DNA from: VMCP01 sp964415065
GTDB taxonomy: Bacteria > Bacteroidota > Bacteroidia > NS11-12g > UBA955
Assembly (NCBI GenBank): GCA_964415065.1
Contig: CAYPYX010000003.1
Span: 31,906 to 95,905, forward strand
Length of the DNA: 64,000 bases
Reading direction: 5' to 3'
Part shown: positions 8,996 through 16,507 of the stretch, piece by piece
Layout of the letters: the number at the start of each line of letters is the position of its first letter
Numbering within the stretch: position 1 is the first letter of the stretch
Notes under the pieces: model-generated
Databases searched by the model: none
Told to the model about the DNA's origin: nothing
Seen by the model: the letters and a program-made list of their open reading frames with translations, nothing else
Position numbers and translations under genes: made by a program

Positions 8996-10476
8996 GTTTG
9001 TTTTGCTTGTTTTAAGTCGTCTCTCCAAGAATTGAATACTTCTTGCCAACCTTCCCAACCTTGCAAACCCGACAGCGATTCATTGTGAACAATAAATGTA
9101 AATGGTACACCTAATACCGCACAAATGTGTTTCATAACAGAGGTGATTTTGTACGCCTCTTCGGGATGCAGATTTAAATAATTTTTTAACGTAACATCCA
9201 TTAAAGCAAACGGATGAATGGTTAAGTTCGTTGTTTTATCTTCAAGCAGATCGTACCACAAAAATGGCATAGCTGTACCTGCGCGATACCCTAAATCTTG
9301 TGCGAAACCCATACTCCAATCATTTTTTATACCCAATTGTGTCAGATATCTATAAGTAAATGGAAAAAGTAAATGAATATAATGTTGTCGACTATTTAAT
9401 ATGGGTATCAGTCCAGAAGTGCGTTCCAACCAGAGTTTTTCATTGTTCCAAAGTACTAAAGAGTTAGGATGAAGAGTATACATTGGCGTTTCATCTTGAT
9501 CCAAAGGCGTTAATTTAGATTGACTTAAAGTAACCATGGAAACATTCAATGAAGGATGAAGTCCAATTTGTGTTATAGAGTTCAATTGTTTGATATCTCG
9601 CTTCCAAGGTCCAAAACTCCGCATTACTTGTTTGTTGTATTTGGTGTTTTTTTCGGAGCAAAGAACAAAAACTTGAGCATTTTCCAGAGTGGTTTTTCCA
9701 CCAGTTTCTAGGTAGGGTACTACGGTTCTATTAGATGCAAAGGCATCCACTCGGGTTAGATAAGTCTTAATTCGTGCCAACATCCATTGCGGATATTTAA
9801 ACCAAGCTCCTAATTGCCGAAACACGGGTCTACCCAAAAAGCGATATGCAATATCAATGTCTATGGTAGTATGAATCTTGAATCGATAAAATTCTTCAAC
9901 TTTCAAGTTTAAACTCAAATACAATTTAACCAATGCTAAATCTAAATAGGGAAGAGCGCCCCAGTTTTGTTTGAAGGCTATGGATTGTTGATGAGAAAAT
10001 CGCTTTAACGAATCGGAGTTATAGGGGAAATATTCCTCATACCGACTCAAAGAATAAAATGCGAAAGCAAAAGGATCAAATCCCAGTTTAGTTTCTGTTT
10101 TAAAAAGTGCACGTAAAGGTGATTTTAACAACATTAACACCTCGTTATTAACCGGTCTTTTAAATTGATTTTCAAAATAGAGAGTGAGTTGGTTTATCTC
10201 TACATCCGTAAACTGATATTCAGCAGGAAGGGGTTCGTAGAGTTCGTCCATACCTTGATCTAAAATATTACCTGTTCTTTGGATAAATATTCCGGGTAAT
10301 TCAGGTCGGTCAACTTCTAAATATTTTACGCAATGAGGATTTCCAAGATTGTGATATTCGCAGTAATCTTGCTCCTCAAAGCATAGACGCACCGATTTTC
10401 CCAAACGGCGGCCTAATACTTCCTCCAAAACATATCGAATGCGCGGAGAAACTTTGTCAGTGAACACGGCGAACAT
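8992..10476 (-). CDS. Polysaccharide deacetylase-like protein (Bacteroidetes type)
   Basis: A 494-residue protein resembling the Bacteroidetes family annotated as polysaccharide deacetylase with an N-terminal DUF7033-like module. Cues are FDPFAFAFYSLSRYEEY (about residues 132-148), the HTTIDIDIAYRF segment (about 221-232, Asp-rich as in NodB-type metal sites) and IGLHPSLNVS (about 316-325), carrying the metal-binding-type His. No signal peptide or membrane segment is evident. If active it would hydrolyse N- or O-acetyl groups on an envelope polysaccharide. It is divergent from gmd with only 27 bp between start codons, placing it beside GDP-fucose synthesis genes and supporting a role in surface glycan metabolism. 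Confidence 0.7.
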   Translation of the reverse strand: MFAVFTDKVSPRIRYVLEEVLGRRLGKSVRLCFEEQDYCEYHNLGNPHCVKYLEVDRPELPGIFIQRTGNILDQGMDELYEPLPAEYQFTDVEINQLTLYFENQFKRPVNNEVLMLLKSPLRALFKTETKLGFDPFAFAFYSLSRYEEYFPYNSDSLKRFSHQQSIAFKQNWGALPYLDLALVKLYLSLNLKVEEFYRFKIHTTIDIDIAYRFLGRPVFRQLGAWFKYPQWMLARIKTYLTRVDAFASNRTVVPYLETGGKTTLENAQVFVLCSEKNTKYNKQVMRSFGPWKRDIKQLNSITQIGLHPSLNVSMVTLSQSKLTPLDQDETPMYTLHPNSLVLWNNEKLWLERTSGLIPILNSRQHYIHLLFPFTYRYLTQLGIKNDWSMGFAQDLGYRAGTAMPFLWYDLLEDKTTNLTIHPFALMDVTLKNYLNLHPEEAYKITSVMKHICAVLGVPFTFIVHNESLSGLQGWEGWQEVFNSWRDDLKQAKQT

Positions 10477-10486
10477 AAAAAAGACG

Positions 10487-10504
10487 TATTTTTGTGCAAA
10501 ATAA
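10487..10504. promoter_or_regulatory. Back-to-back -7 boxes between deacetylase and gmd genes
   Basis: TATTTTTG at 10487-10494 matches the Bacteroidetes -7 consensus TAnnTTTG facing gmd (ATG 10504). Immediately after it, 10497-10504 reads TTATTTTG on the minus strand, a near-match facing the deacetylase gene (ATG 10476). The boxes face each other two bases apart, so the two promoters should exclude one another. Confidence 0.55.
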
Positions 10505-11640
10505 TGAAAGTCGCATTAATCACGGGTATAACAGGTCAAGATGGGGCCTATTTAGCCGAATTTCTTTTGAAAAAGGGTTACATGGTGCATGGAATCAAAC
10601 GCCGTAGCTCACTTTTTAACACCGAACGCATTGAACATATCTATCAAGATCCCCATATCGAAGGTTCTAGATTCAAGTTGCATTACGGTGATCTTTCCGA
10701 CAGTACCAACTTAATTCGAATAATACAAGAGGTACAACCCGATGAAATTTATAATTTGGGTGCAATGAGCCATGTTCAGGTGAGTTTTGAAACACCTGAA
10801 TATACTGCTAACAGCGATGCTTTAGGCACATTGCGAATTCTAGAAGCCATTCGAATTCTAGGATTAATTGAAAAAACACGCATCTATCAGGCATCAACCT
10901 CTGAATTATATGGATTAGTTCAAGAAGTTCCCCAGAAAGAAACAACACCATTTTACCCAAGAAGTCCATATGCTGTTGCTAAACTATATGGGTATTGGAT
11001 CACCGTAAATTATCGCGAAGCATACAATATGTACGCTTGCAATGGGATTTTATTTAACCACGAAAGTCCTATTCGTGGAGAAACTTTTGTTACCCGTAAA
11101 ATAACCCGCGCAGCTGCTAGAATTGTATTAGGATTACAAAACAAATTATTTCTTGGTAACTTGAATTCTAAACGCGATTGGGGACATGCTAAGGACTATG
11201 TGGAGGCCATGTATCTCATTTTACAACAAGAGAAACCCGAAGATTTTGTAATTGCAACGGGCCAAACTACTGAAATACGAGAATTCGTTAGAATGTCGTT
11301 CGCTGAAGTAGGAGTTAGTTTAGATTTTAAAGGTGAGGGTGTAGATGAAATTGGATTTGTAACGGCAATCGATGATGCAAAATACGAGTCTTCAACAGGA
11401 GTGAAGCCTTTGTTGAATGTTGGTCAAGAAGTTGTATTTGTTGATCCAAAATACTTCCGTCCGACAGAAGTTGATTTATTAATTGGTGATCCTACTAAAT
11501 CTAAAACAAAATTGGGTTGGCAGCCCAAATACGACTTGCCTGCATTGGTAGAAGACATGATGAAATCCGATATTCGAGTAATGCAGAAAGAACTGTATTT
11601 GAAGGAAGGCGGTTTCCAAGCCAAAAACTATTTTGAATAA
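10504..11640 (+). CDS. gmd: GDP-mannose 4,6-dehydratase
   Basis: A 378-residue extended short-chain dehydrogenase that converts GDP-mannose to GDP-4-keto-6-deoxymannose. The ATG at 10504 (MKVALITGITGQDG) is chosen over a TTG four codons upstream because the -7 promoter box ends at 10494. The nucleotide-binding GITGQDGAYL is at residues 8-17, and the catalytic STSELYG...PYAVAKLYG triad follows. NHESPIRGETFVTRKIT is the Gmd signature for GDP-sugar binding. Length matches E. coli Gmd (373). The 3' end abuts or overlaps fcl, so the two steps of GDP-L-fucose synthesis form an operon. Confidence 0.95.
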   Translation: MKVALITGITGQDGAYLAEFLLKKGYMVHGIKRRSSLFNTERIEHIYQDPHIEGSRFKLHYGDLSDSTNLIRIIQEVQPDEIYNLGAMSHVQVSFETPEYTANSDALGTLRILEAIRILGLIEKTRIYQASTSELYGLVQEVPQKETTPFYPRSPYAVAKLYGYWITVNYREAYNMYACNGILFNHESPIRGETFVTRKITRAAARIVLGLQNKLFLGNLNSKRDWGHAKDYVEAMYLILQQEKPEDFVIATGQTTEIREFVRMSFAEVGVSLDFKGEGVDEIGFVTAIDDAKYESSTGVKPLLNVGQEVVFVDPKYFRPTEVDLLIGDPTKSKTKLGWQPKYDLPALVEDMMKSDIRVMQKELYLKEGGFQAKNYFE

Positions 11641-12574
11641 TCCCGTGAAACCTGAGTCAAAAATATATGTTGCTGGTCATCGAGGCATGGTGGGCAGTGC
11701 AATAATTAGAGAATTACAACGGTTGGGATTCAACAACATAATCACGCGTACTTCTGCTGAATTAGATTTGCGAAATCAGCATCTAGTGGCTGAATTTTAC
11801 AAAAATGAGAAACCAGATTATGTTTTTGTAGCTGCTGCAAAAGTGGGTGGAATTCATGCCAACAATGTGTATCGAGCAGAATTTTTGTATGATAACTTAA
11901 TGATTCAAAACAATTTGATTCATTATGCTTATGAGAATAAAGTTCAGAAGTTATTGTTTTTGGGTAGTAGTTGTATTTATCCAAAATTGGCCCCTCAACC
12001 TTTAAAAGAAGACTATCTTTTAAGTGGTTTATTAGAACCCACAAACGAACCATATGCAATTGCTAAAATAACCGGAATTAAAATGTGTGAAGCGTATAGA
12101 GATCAATACGGCTGTAATTTTATTTCTGCAATGCCGACGAATCTTTATGGACCAAATGATAACTATCATCCAGAAAATTCCCACGTATTGCCTGCATTGA
12201 TTCGTAAATTTCACGAGGCTAAACAGAACAATGCTAACGAAGTAGTAGTTTGGGGCGATGGCTCTCCTATGAGAGAATTTCTGTACGCCGACGATTTAGC
12301 TAATGCATTGGTTTATTTGATGCTCAACTATAACGAAAAACAGTTTGTTAATGTAGGTTATGGATCCGATGTTACCATCAAGGAATTAGCCGAAACGGTA
12401 AAAGACATCGTTGGTTTTACAGGTAACATGGTTTTTGATACGTCAAAACCGAATGGAACTCCGAGAAAACTCATGGATTCTAACAGATTGTTCCAAACGG
12501 GCTGGAAGCCACAAGTTGCATTAAAAGAAGGTATCCAATTAGCATATCAAGATTTTTTATCGAAACTGTCATAA
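11633..12574 (+). CDS. fcl: GDP-L-fucose synthase
   Basis: Up to 313 residues; an epimerase/reductase that turns GDP-4-keto-6-deoxymannose into GDP-L-fucose. The N-terminal YVAGHRGMVGSAI is the family NADPH site; SSCIYPKLAPQPLKEDYL and NEPYAIAKITG contain the catalytic Ser-Tyr-Lys; NLYGPNDNYHPENSHV is also characteristic. Two starts are possible: TTG at 11633, overlapping gmd by eight bases, or GTG at 11645, giving 309 residues and an N-terminus (MKPESKIYVAGHRG) closer to known Fcl proteins. Neither has a clear ribosome-binding site. It forms an operon with gmd. Confidence 0.93.
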   Translation: MNNPVKPESKIYVAGHRGMVGSAIIRELQRLGFNNIITRTSAELDLRNQHLVAEFYKNEKPDYVFVAAAKVGGIHANNVYRAEFLYDNLMIQNNLIHYAYENKVQKLLFLGSSCIYPKLAPQPLKEDYLLSGLLEPTNEPYAIAKITGIKMCEAYRDQYGCNFISAMPTNLYGPNDNYHPENSHVLPALIRKFHEAKQNNANEVVVWGDGSPMREFLYADDLANALVYLMLNYNEKQFVNVGYGSDVTIKELAETVKDIVGFTGNMVFDTSKPNGTPRKLMDSNRLFQTGWKPQVALKEGIQLAYQDFLSKLS

Positions 12575-12605
12575 CTTGCCTCCCATTTTAAGGCAATTGG
12601 GCATC

Positions 12606-14402
12606 ATGTGGTTTAAAAATCCATTCAAATCAAAAAGAAAAGCACTGTTTCTTTTTCCTATTACTTTTGCTTGCATTGCACTATTTCCCATGTTTGGAAA
12701 GGGTATGTTCATGGATGGAATATTGTATGCCATCATTTCTAAAAATGTAGCTCAAGATGTTTGTGGATTATGGTCTCTGAAAATCACGGACTCGTTATAC
12801 CCTAACTTTAATGAACACCCGCCTTTGGTGTTTGCTTTTCAAAGTCTCTTTTTTAAGTTTTTGGGAAATCATTATTGGGTGGAAAGAGTCTATTCATTAA
12901 CCACAGTTTTGATTTCTGCTTATTTGATAGTTAAAATTTATCAATTAATTGTTCGGCTGACTGGAAGTACCCAGGCAAATGGAATTGCACCGACGGGTGT
13001 TAGTATTGGGAAAGACGGAAGTACTAAGCTGTTTGGAAGTACTGGGGCATGTGAAATTGCTCAGGAGGATAATGGTGCTCAGACAGATGGCAGAGCTTCA
13101 ACGAGAGGAAGTGCTCAAAAGAATGAAAGAAAATATCCCAGTGCGGCTTGGGTTCTATTATTGTGGATTTCGGTACCTGTAGTAAACAGGTGTGCTCAGA
13201 ATAATATGCTAGAAAACACCATGCTTGTGTTCGTTTTAGCCTCAGTTTGGGCATATTTAAAATCACATTCGATGCAATTGATTCCTTCATACCATCCAAA
13301 AAATCACTCATTAAGTTCTTTCGTGTGGCTTTTTATTTCGGGTTGTATGCTTTATTTGGCGTTCATGGCAAAGGGATTCACAGGCTTGTTTCCATTCAGT
13401 TTACCTTTAATTTTTTTCTGGACAAACAGGCTTACAAAAAGCCCTTCAATTTCTCACTCTAGTGCAATTCAACAAACACCAGAAACCATCGTTAATGTAA
13501 ACCAAACTTCACATTCTTCCAGCCAATCAGATTATTTAAAGAATGCTATTTTTAACGCGGTTTCCGAAATCTTCTTCATGGTTGTCGGTTTTGTTTTGAG
13601 TTTTGCTTTAATGCTCTGGATTTTCCCCGAAAGCTTAGACGCACTTCAACGGTATTTTCATAAGCAAGTAATTGGAAGCTTGGAGCAAGTTCAAACGGTA
13701 TCAACACGATTTAAAATCTTGTTAGACTATGTTTTGGCATTATTGCCGATGGTGCTATTTTCTTTTCTTTTGGGATGGTATTTCATCTACAAGAAGACTT
13801 CTAGTAGGGCAGGAGTGATCTCTGAATTAGTGCCGGAGTTTTCGCGATTTTTCAATACCCCGATGGTTCGATTGTTGTTCGTATTGAGTCTGACCGGGGT
13901 AATCCCAATAATGATTAGTTTAAAACAATCCGATTACTACATTTACTGTGTTTTTCCCTTTGTAGCAATGGCTGTGATTATTGGAATTAAGGACATTTGG
14001 CTAACATTTGAAAATCAACTTTTAAACAGCAATAAGTGGCAACCAGCATTGGTAATAATTTGTTTTATTTTCGGGGGATGGGGATTCGCACAATCCGGAA
14101 AAGTCCAGCGAGATATAGAATTGTGGAATGATATAGATGCCATTGTATCAACACTCAATCAAAAAGAAGGCGGTGATTCCTTGGTTTTAGGTTCTTTCAG
14201 GGCATTAAAAGATGATTGGTATATGCAGGCCTATTTGTATCGATATTATAACATTACCGTTCAAAATTATCGAGTACCGAATGATGAGATTAAATTCAAG
14301 TACTATTTAGTTCCTAAAAACTATATCCGAGATAGTTTGAATGGAATGACACCATTGAATATGCAGTTGAAGAAGTATGAATTATGGCAAAAAAAAAGGT
14401 GA
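12606..14402 (+). CDS. GT39/ArnT-like membrane glycosyltransferase with low-complexity insertions
   Basis: About 598 residues from the ATG at 12606 (MWFKNPFKSK); a TTG at 12576 is less likely. The N-terminal region MFGKGMFMDGILYAIISKN, then FNEHPPLVFAFQSLFFKF, matches ArnT/PMT-type GT-C transferases: the Asp after the first membrane helix (D37) and the Glu of NEHPP (E70) are the expected acidic residues. About ten membrane segments follow. Such enzymes transfer a sugar from a polyprenyl-phosphate donor to lipid, glycan or protein outside the membrane. Two hydrophilic inserts stand out: about residues 120-176 (Gly/Ser/Thr/Gln-rich, with repeated GST/GSA) and about 275-316 (Ser/Gln-rich). It follows gmd-fcl in the same orientation with short spacing. 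Confidence 0.75.
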   Translation: MWFKNPFKSKRKALFLFPITFACIALFPMFGKGMFMDGILYAIISKNVAQDVCGLWSLKITDSLYPNFNEHPPLVFAFQSLFFKFLGNHYWVERVYSLTTVLISAYLIVKIYQLIVRLTGSTQANGIAPTGVSIGKDGSTKLFGSTGACEIAQEDNGAQTDGRASTRGSAQKNERKYPSAAWVLLLWISVPVVNRCAQNNMLENTMLVFVLASVWAYLKSHSMQLIPSYHPKNHSLSSFVWLFISGCMLYLAFMAKGFTGLFPFSLPLIFFWTNRLTKSPSISHSSAIQQTPETIVNVNQTSHSSSQSDYLKNAIFNAVSEIFFMVVGFVLSFALMLWIFPESLDALQRYFHKQVIGSLEQVQTVSTRFKILLDYVLALLPMVLFSFLLGWYFIYKKTSSRAGVISELVPEFSRFFNTPMVRLLFVLSLTGVIPIMISLKQSDYYIYCVFPFVAMAVIIGIKDIWLTFENQLLNSNKWQPALVIICFIFGGWGFAQSGKVQRDIELWNDIDAIVSTLNQKEGGDSLVLGSFRALKDDWYMQAYLYRYYNITVQNYRVPNDEIKFKYYLVPKNYIRDSLNGMTPLNMQLKKYELWQKKR

Positions 14403-14422
14403 GTCATTAAGACCCACCTTTT
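14394..14422. terminator. Intrinsic terminator after GT39 gene
   Basis: An A-rich arm, GGTG-A-GTC, a five-base ATTAA loop, GAC-C-CACC and a TTTT run form a hairpin with one internal mismatch. The left arm overlaps the stop codon of the glycosyltransferase gene. As the flanking genes converge, it may act in both directions. Confidence 0.65.
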
Positions 14423-14501
14423 CATGAAAATATGATCACTTATTCAATTTCTACAGACAAATTCTTGTTGATTGTAGAAATCTGATTTCATTGGTGTTTG
14501 A

Positions 14502-15641
14502 TTATTTTAATACATCGCGAGAAATAACCACACGTTGAATTTCTGAAGTACCTTCATAAATCTGTGTGATTTTTGCATCACGCATCAAACGTTCAACATG
14601 ATACTCTTTTACGAAGCCATAACCACCGTGAACCTGAACCGCTTCAACTGTGGTTTTCATTGCTACTTCTGATGCAAATAATTTTGCCATAGCACTAGCT
14701 CTGTCGTAGTTCAAATGTTGGTCTTTTAACCAAGCTGCTTTCAAACACAACATACGAGCTGCTTCGATTTCAGTTGCCATATCAGCTAATTTGAAAGCAA
14801 TAGCCTGATGATGCATAATTTCTTTTCCAAATGCTTTGCGTTCTTTGGAATATTTTACCGCTAATTCATAAGCTCCACTTGCAATACCCAAAGCTTGAGC
14901 AGCAATACCAATGCGGCCACCACTCAATACTTTCATAGCAAAAGTAAAACCGAATCCGTCTTCACCTATGCGGTTTTCTTTTGGAACTTTTACATCTTGG
15001 AACATGATACTGTGCGTATCGCTACCGCGAATACCTAGTTTATCTTCTTTTTTACCTACGGTTACACCTTCCCAAGATTTGTCTACGATAAATGCGTTGA
15101 TACCTTTATGCCCTTTTTCAACATCTGTTTGAGCAATAACTAAATAATAGCTAGCACTATTACCATTAGTAATCCAGTTTTTGGTACCGTTTAGGATGTA
15201 ATGATCGCCTTGGTCAAAAGCAGTAGTTCTCTGACTGGTGGCATCGCTACCAGCTTCAGGTTCGCTTAATAAAAACGCTCCAATTGCCTGACCGCTAGCC
15301 AATGGAACCAAGTATTTTTGTTTTTGATCTTCAGAACCATAAGTTTCCAATCCCCAGCAAACTAAGCTGTTGTTAACGCTCATACAAACAGATGCAGAGG
15401 CGTCAATTTTGGAGATTTCTTCCATAGCCAATACGTACGAAATGGTATCCATTCCTCCTCCTCCGTATTTGGGGTCAACCATCATGGCCATGAAGCCCAA
15501 CTCACCCATTTTTTTGATTTGTTCAGCTGGGAACTTTTGATGTTCATCACGCTCGATTACTCCGGGCAACAGTTCAGTTTGTGCAAAATCTCTTGCAGCT
15601 TGTTGTACCGCTAGGTGCTCTTCAGTCAGTTCGAAATTCAT
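14502..15641 (-). CDS. Acyl-CoA dehydrogenase
   Basis: A 379-residue flavoprotein of the short/medium-chain acyl-CoA dehydrogenase family, the usual length. Visible features: AFLLSEPEAGSDA (FAD/substrate loop), LNGTKNWITNG, the FAD-binding LSGGRIGIAAQALGIA, and the catalytic base E363 in IYEGTSEIQR. The Glu position fits butyryl/short-chain-type enzymes rather than isovaleryl-type. It catalyses alpha,beta-dehydrogenation of acyl-CoA with electrons passed to ETF. It has its own promoter (TAAATTTG box) and stands alone on the minus strand, divergent from the ferredoxin gene. The exact chain-length preference cannot be read from sequence. Confidence 0.92.
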   Translation of the reverse strand: MNFELTEEHLAVQQAARDFAQTELLPGVIERDEHQKFPAEQIKKMGELGFMAMMVDPKYGGGGMDTISYVLAMEEISKIDASASVCMSVNNSLVCWGLETYGSEDQKQKYLVPLASGQAIGAFLLSEPEAGSDATSQRTTAFDQGDHYILNGTKNWITNGNSASYYLVIAQTDVEKGHKGINAFIVDKSWEGVTVGKKEDKLGIRGSDTHSIMFQDVKVPKENRIGEDGFGFTFAMKVLSGGRIGIAAQALGIASGAYELAVKYSKERKAFGKEIMHHQAIAFKLADMATEIEAARMLCLKAAWLKDQHLNYDRASAMAKLFASEVAMKTTVEAVQVHGGYGFVKEYHVERLMRDAKITQIYEGTSEIQRVVISRDVLK

Positions 15642-15655
15642 AATGTATATGAACG

Positions 15656-15663
15656 CAAATTTA
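15656..15663 (-). promoter_or_regulatory. -7 promoter box of acyl-CoA dehydrogenase gene
   Basis: On the minus strand 15663-15656 reads TAAATTTG, a full match to the Bacteroidetes -7 consensus, 14 bases before the ATG at 15641. No good -33 TTG at standard spacing was seen. Confidence 0.55.
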
Positions 15664-15760
15664 ATAGTTATAGAATTAAATCGGTTGATTTTCTTTCGGT
15701 TTTCATGCTTGTTTACAAATTGTTTCTATGGTTTTGAACATTTCTACCGATTTCTCTCCC

Positions 15761-15768
15761 TAACTTTG
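15761..15768 (+). promoter_or_regulatory. -7 promoter box of ferredoxin-iscX operon
   Basis: TAACTTTG matches TAnnTTTG and ends eight bases before the ATG at 15777, so the leader would be only a few nucleotides. A TTTTG at 15733-15737 is a possible -33 element with wide spacing (23 nt). Confidence 0.55.
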
Positions 15769-15776
15769 CCCTTGTT

Positions 15777-16106
15777 ATGGCCCACATTACATTTCATTTT
15801 GAAGAAAAAGACAAGCAACCTCAAACCGTTGAAATTTTTCCAGGAGAAAGTATTTTAGAAGTTGCTCTCGATAATAATATTCATTTAAATCACAACTGTG
15901 GTGGAGTTTGTGGTTGCAGTACCTGTCATATCTACATCGATTCAGGAGAGAATATTCTGCCCGAAATGTCTGATCGCGAAGAAGAATATGTAGATCGAGC
16001 AAGAAATCCTAAATATAATTCCCGTTTGGCTTGCCAATGTAAATTGCAGTCAGAAGGTAATCTAACGGTAACCATTCCAGATCAATCTGGAATTATCGGT
16101 CATTAA
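15777..16106 (+). CDS. 2Fe-2S ferredoxin, adrenodoxin/Isc type
   Basis: A 109-residue ferredoxin. Cluster ligands follow the adrenodoxin/Fdx spacing: C41-x5-C47-x2-C50 (in CGGVCGCSTC) and C86 (ACQC). An extra Cys at 45 lies inside the loop. The acidic stretch ENILPEMSDREEEYVD is the usual partner-docking helix of Isc-type ferredoxins. It supplies electrons for Fe-S cluster assembly or for a reductase partner. iscX follows 17 bp downstream, the same neighbour as in the E. coli isc operon, which supports an Isc role even though iscS, iscU and hscBA are not in the window. Confidence 0.92.
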   Translation: MAHITFHFEEKDKQPQTVEIFPGESILEVALDNNIHLNHNCGGVCGCSTCHIYIDSGENILPEMSDREEEYVDRARNPKYNSRLACQCKLQSEGNLTVTIPDQSGIIGH

Positions 16107-16123
16107 TTTGCAATATTTAAATC

Positions 16124-16351
16124 ATGGAATTACCTATAAACTGGACAGACTACGAAGACATCGCAATGAAACTATACGAACGATTTGGCGATGATTTTGA
16201 CGAAAAGAAAATTTATCGAATTCGCTTTACTGAACTCATCGAATGGGTTTTGGAAATCCCTGAATTTGTTGGAAAAAGAGAAGATTGCAACGAAGGATAT
16301 CTTGAGATGATTCAATCTCAATGGGTCTATGAATGGCGCGATAATCAGTAA
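16124..16351 (+). CDS. iscX: Fe-S cluster assembly protein IscX
   Basis: A 75-residue acidic protein of the IscX (YfhJ) family, the expected size (E. coli 66). Diagnostic segments are INWTDYEDIAMKLYERF, then IRFTELIEWVLEIPEFVG, then NEGYLEMIQSQWVYEW, aligning with the family's WTD, RFTDLHQWV and NEKILEAIQ blocks. IscX binds iron and the cysteine desulfurase IscS and adjusts the rate of cluster assembly. It is the second gene of a two-gene unit with the ferredoxin. Confidence 0.9.
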   Translation: MELPINWTDYEDIAMKLYERFGDDFDEKKIYRIRFTELIEWVLEIPEFVGKREDCNEGYLEMIQSQWVYEWRDNQ

Positions 16352-16507
16352 GCTAAAAATACACTCTTTACCGGTTTTTACATTCCTCTTTTAATCAATT
16401 TAAGTTGATTTTTAATCTTCCGTTTTCATCTTTTGGTTTACAAAACTAGGGGTATTGTTCGGGCTCAACTTCCTATTCTTTTCTTTTTTAGCTAACTTCG
16501 AATTTCA

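Noticed and set aside
8996..9058. Longer N-terminus for the FemAB-like protein
   Set aside because: It would overlap the previous gene by 67 bp; the ATG at 8995 gives the ATGA overlap seen repeatedly in this block.
15643..15858. 71-codon plus-strand ORF before the ferredoxin gene
   Set aside because: It overlaps the ferredoxin in another frame, spans the promoter and has no recognisable protein character.
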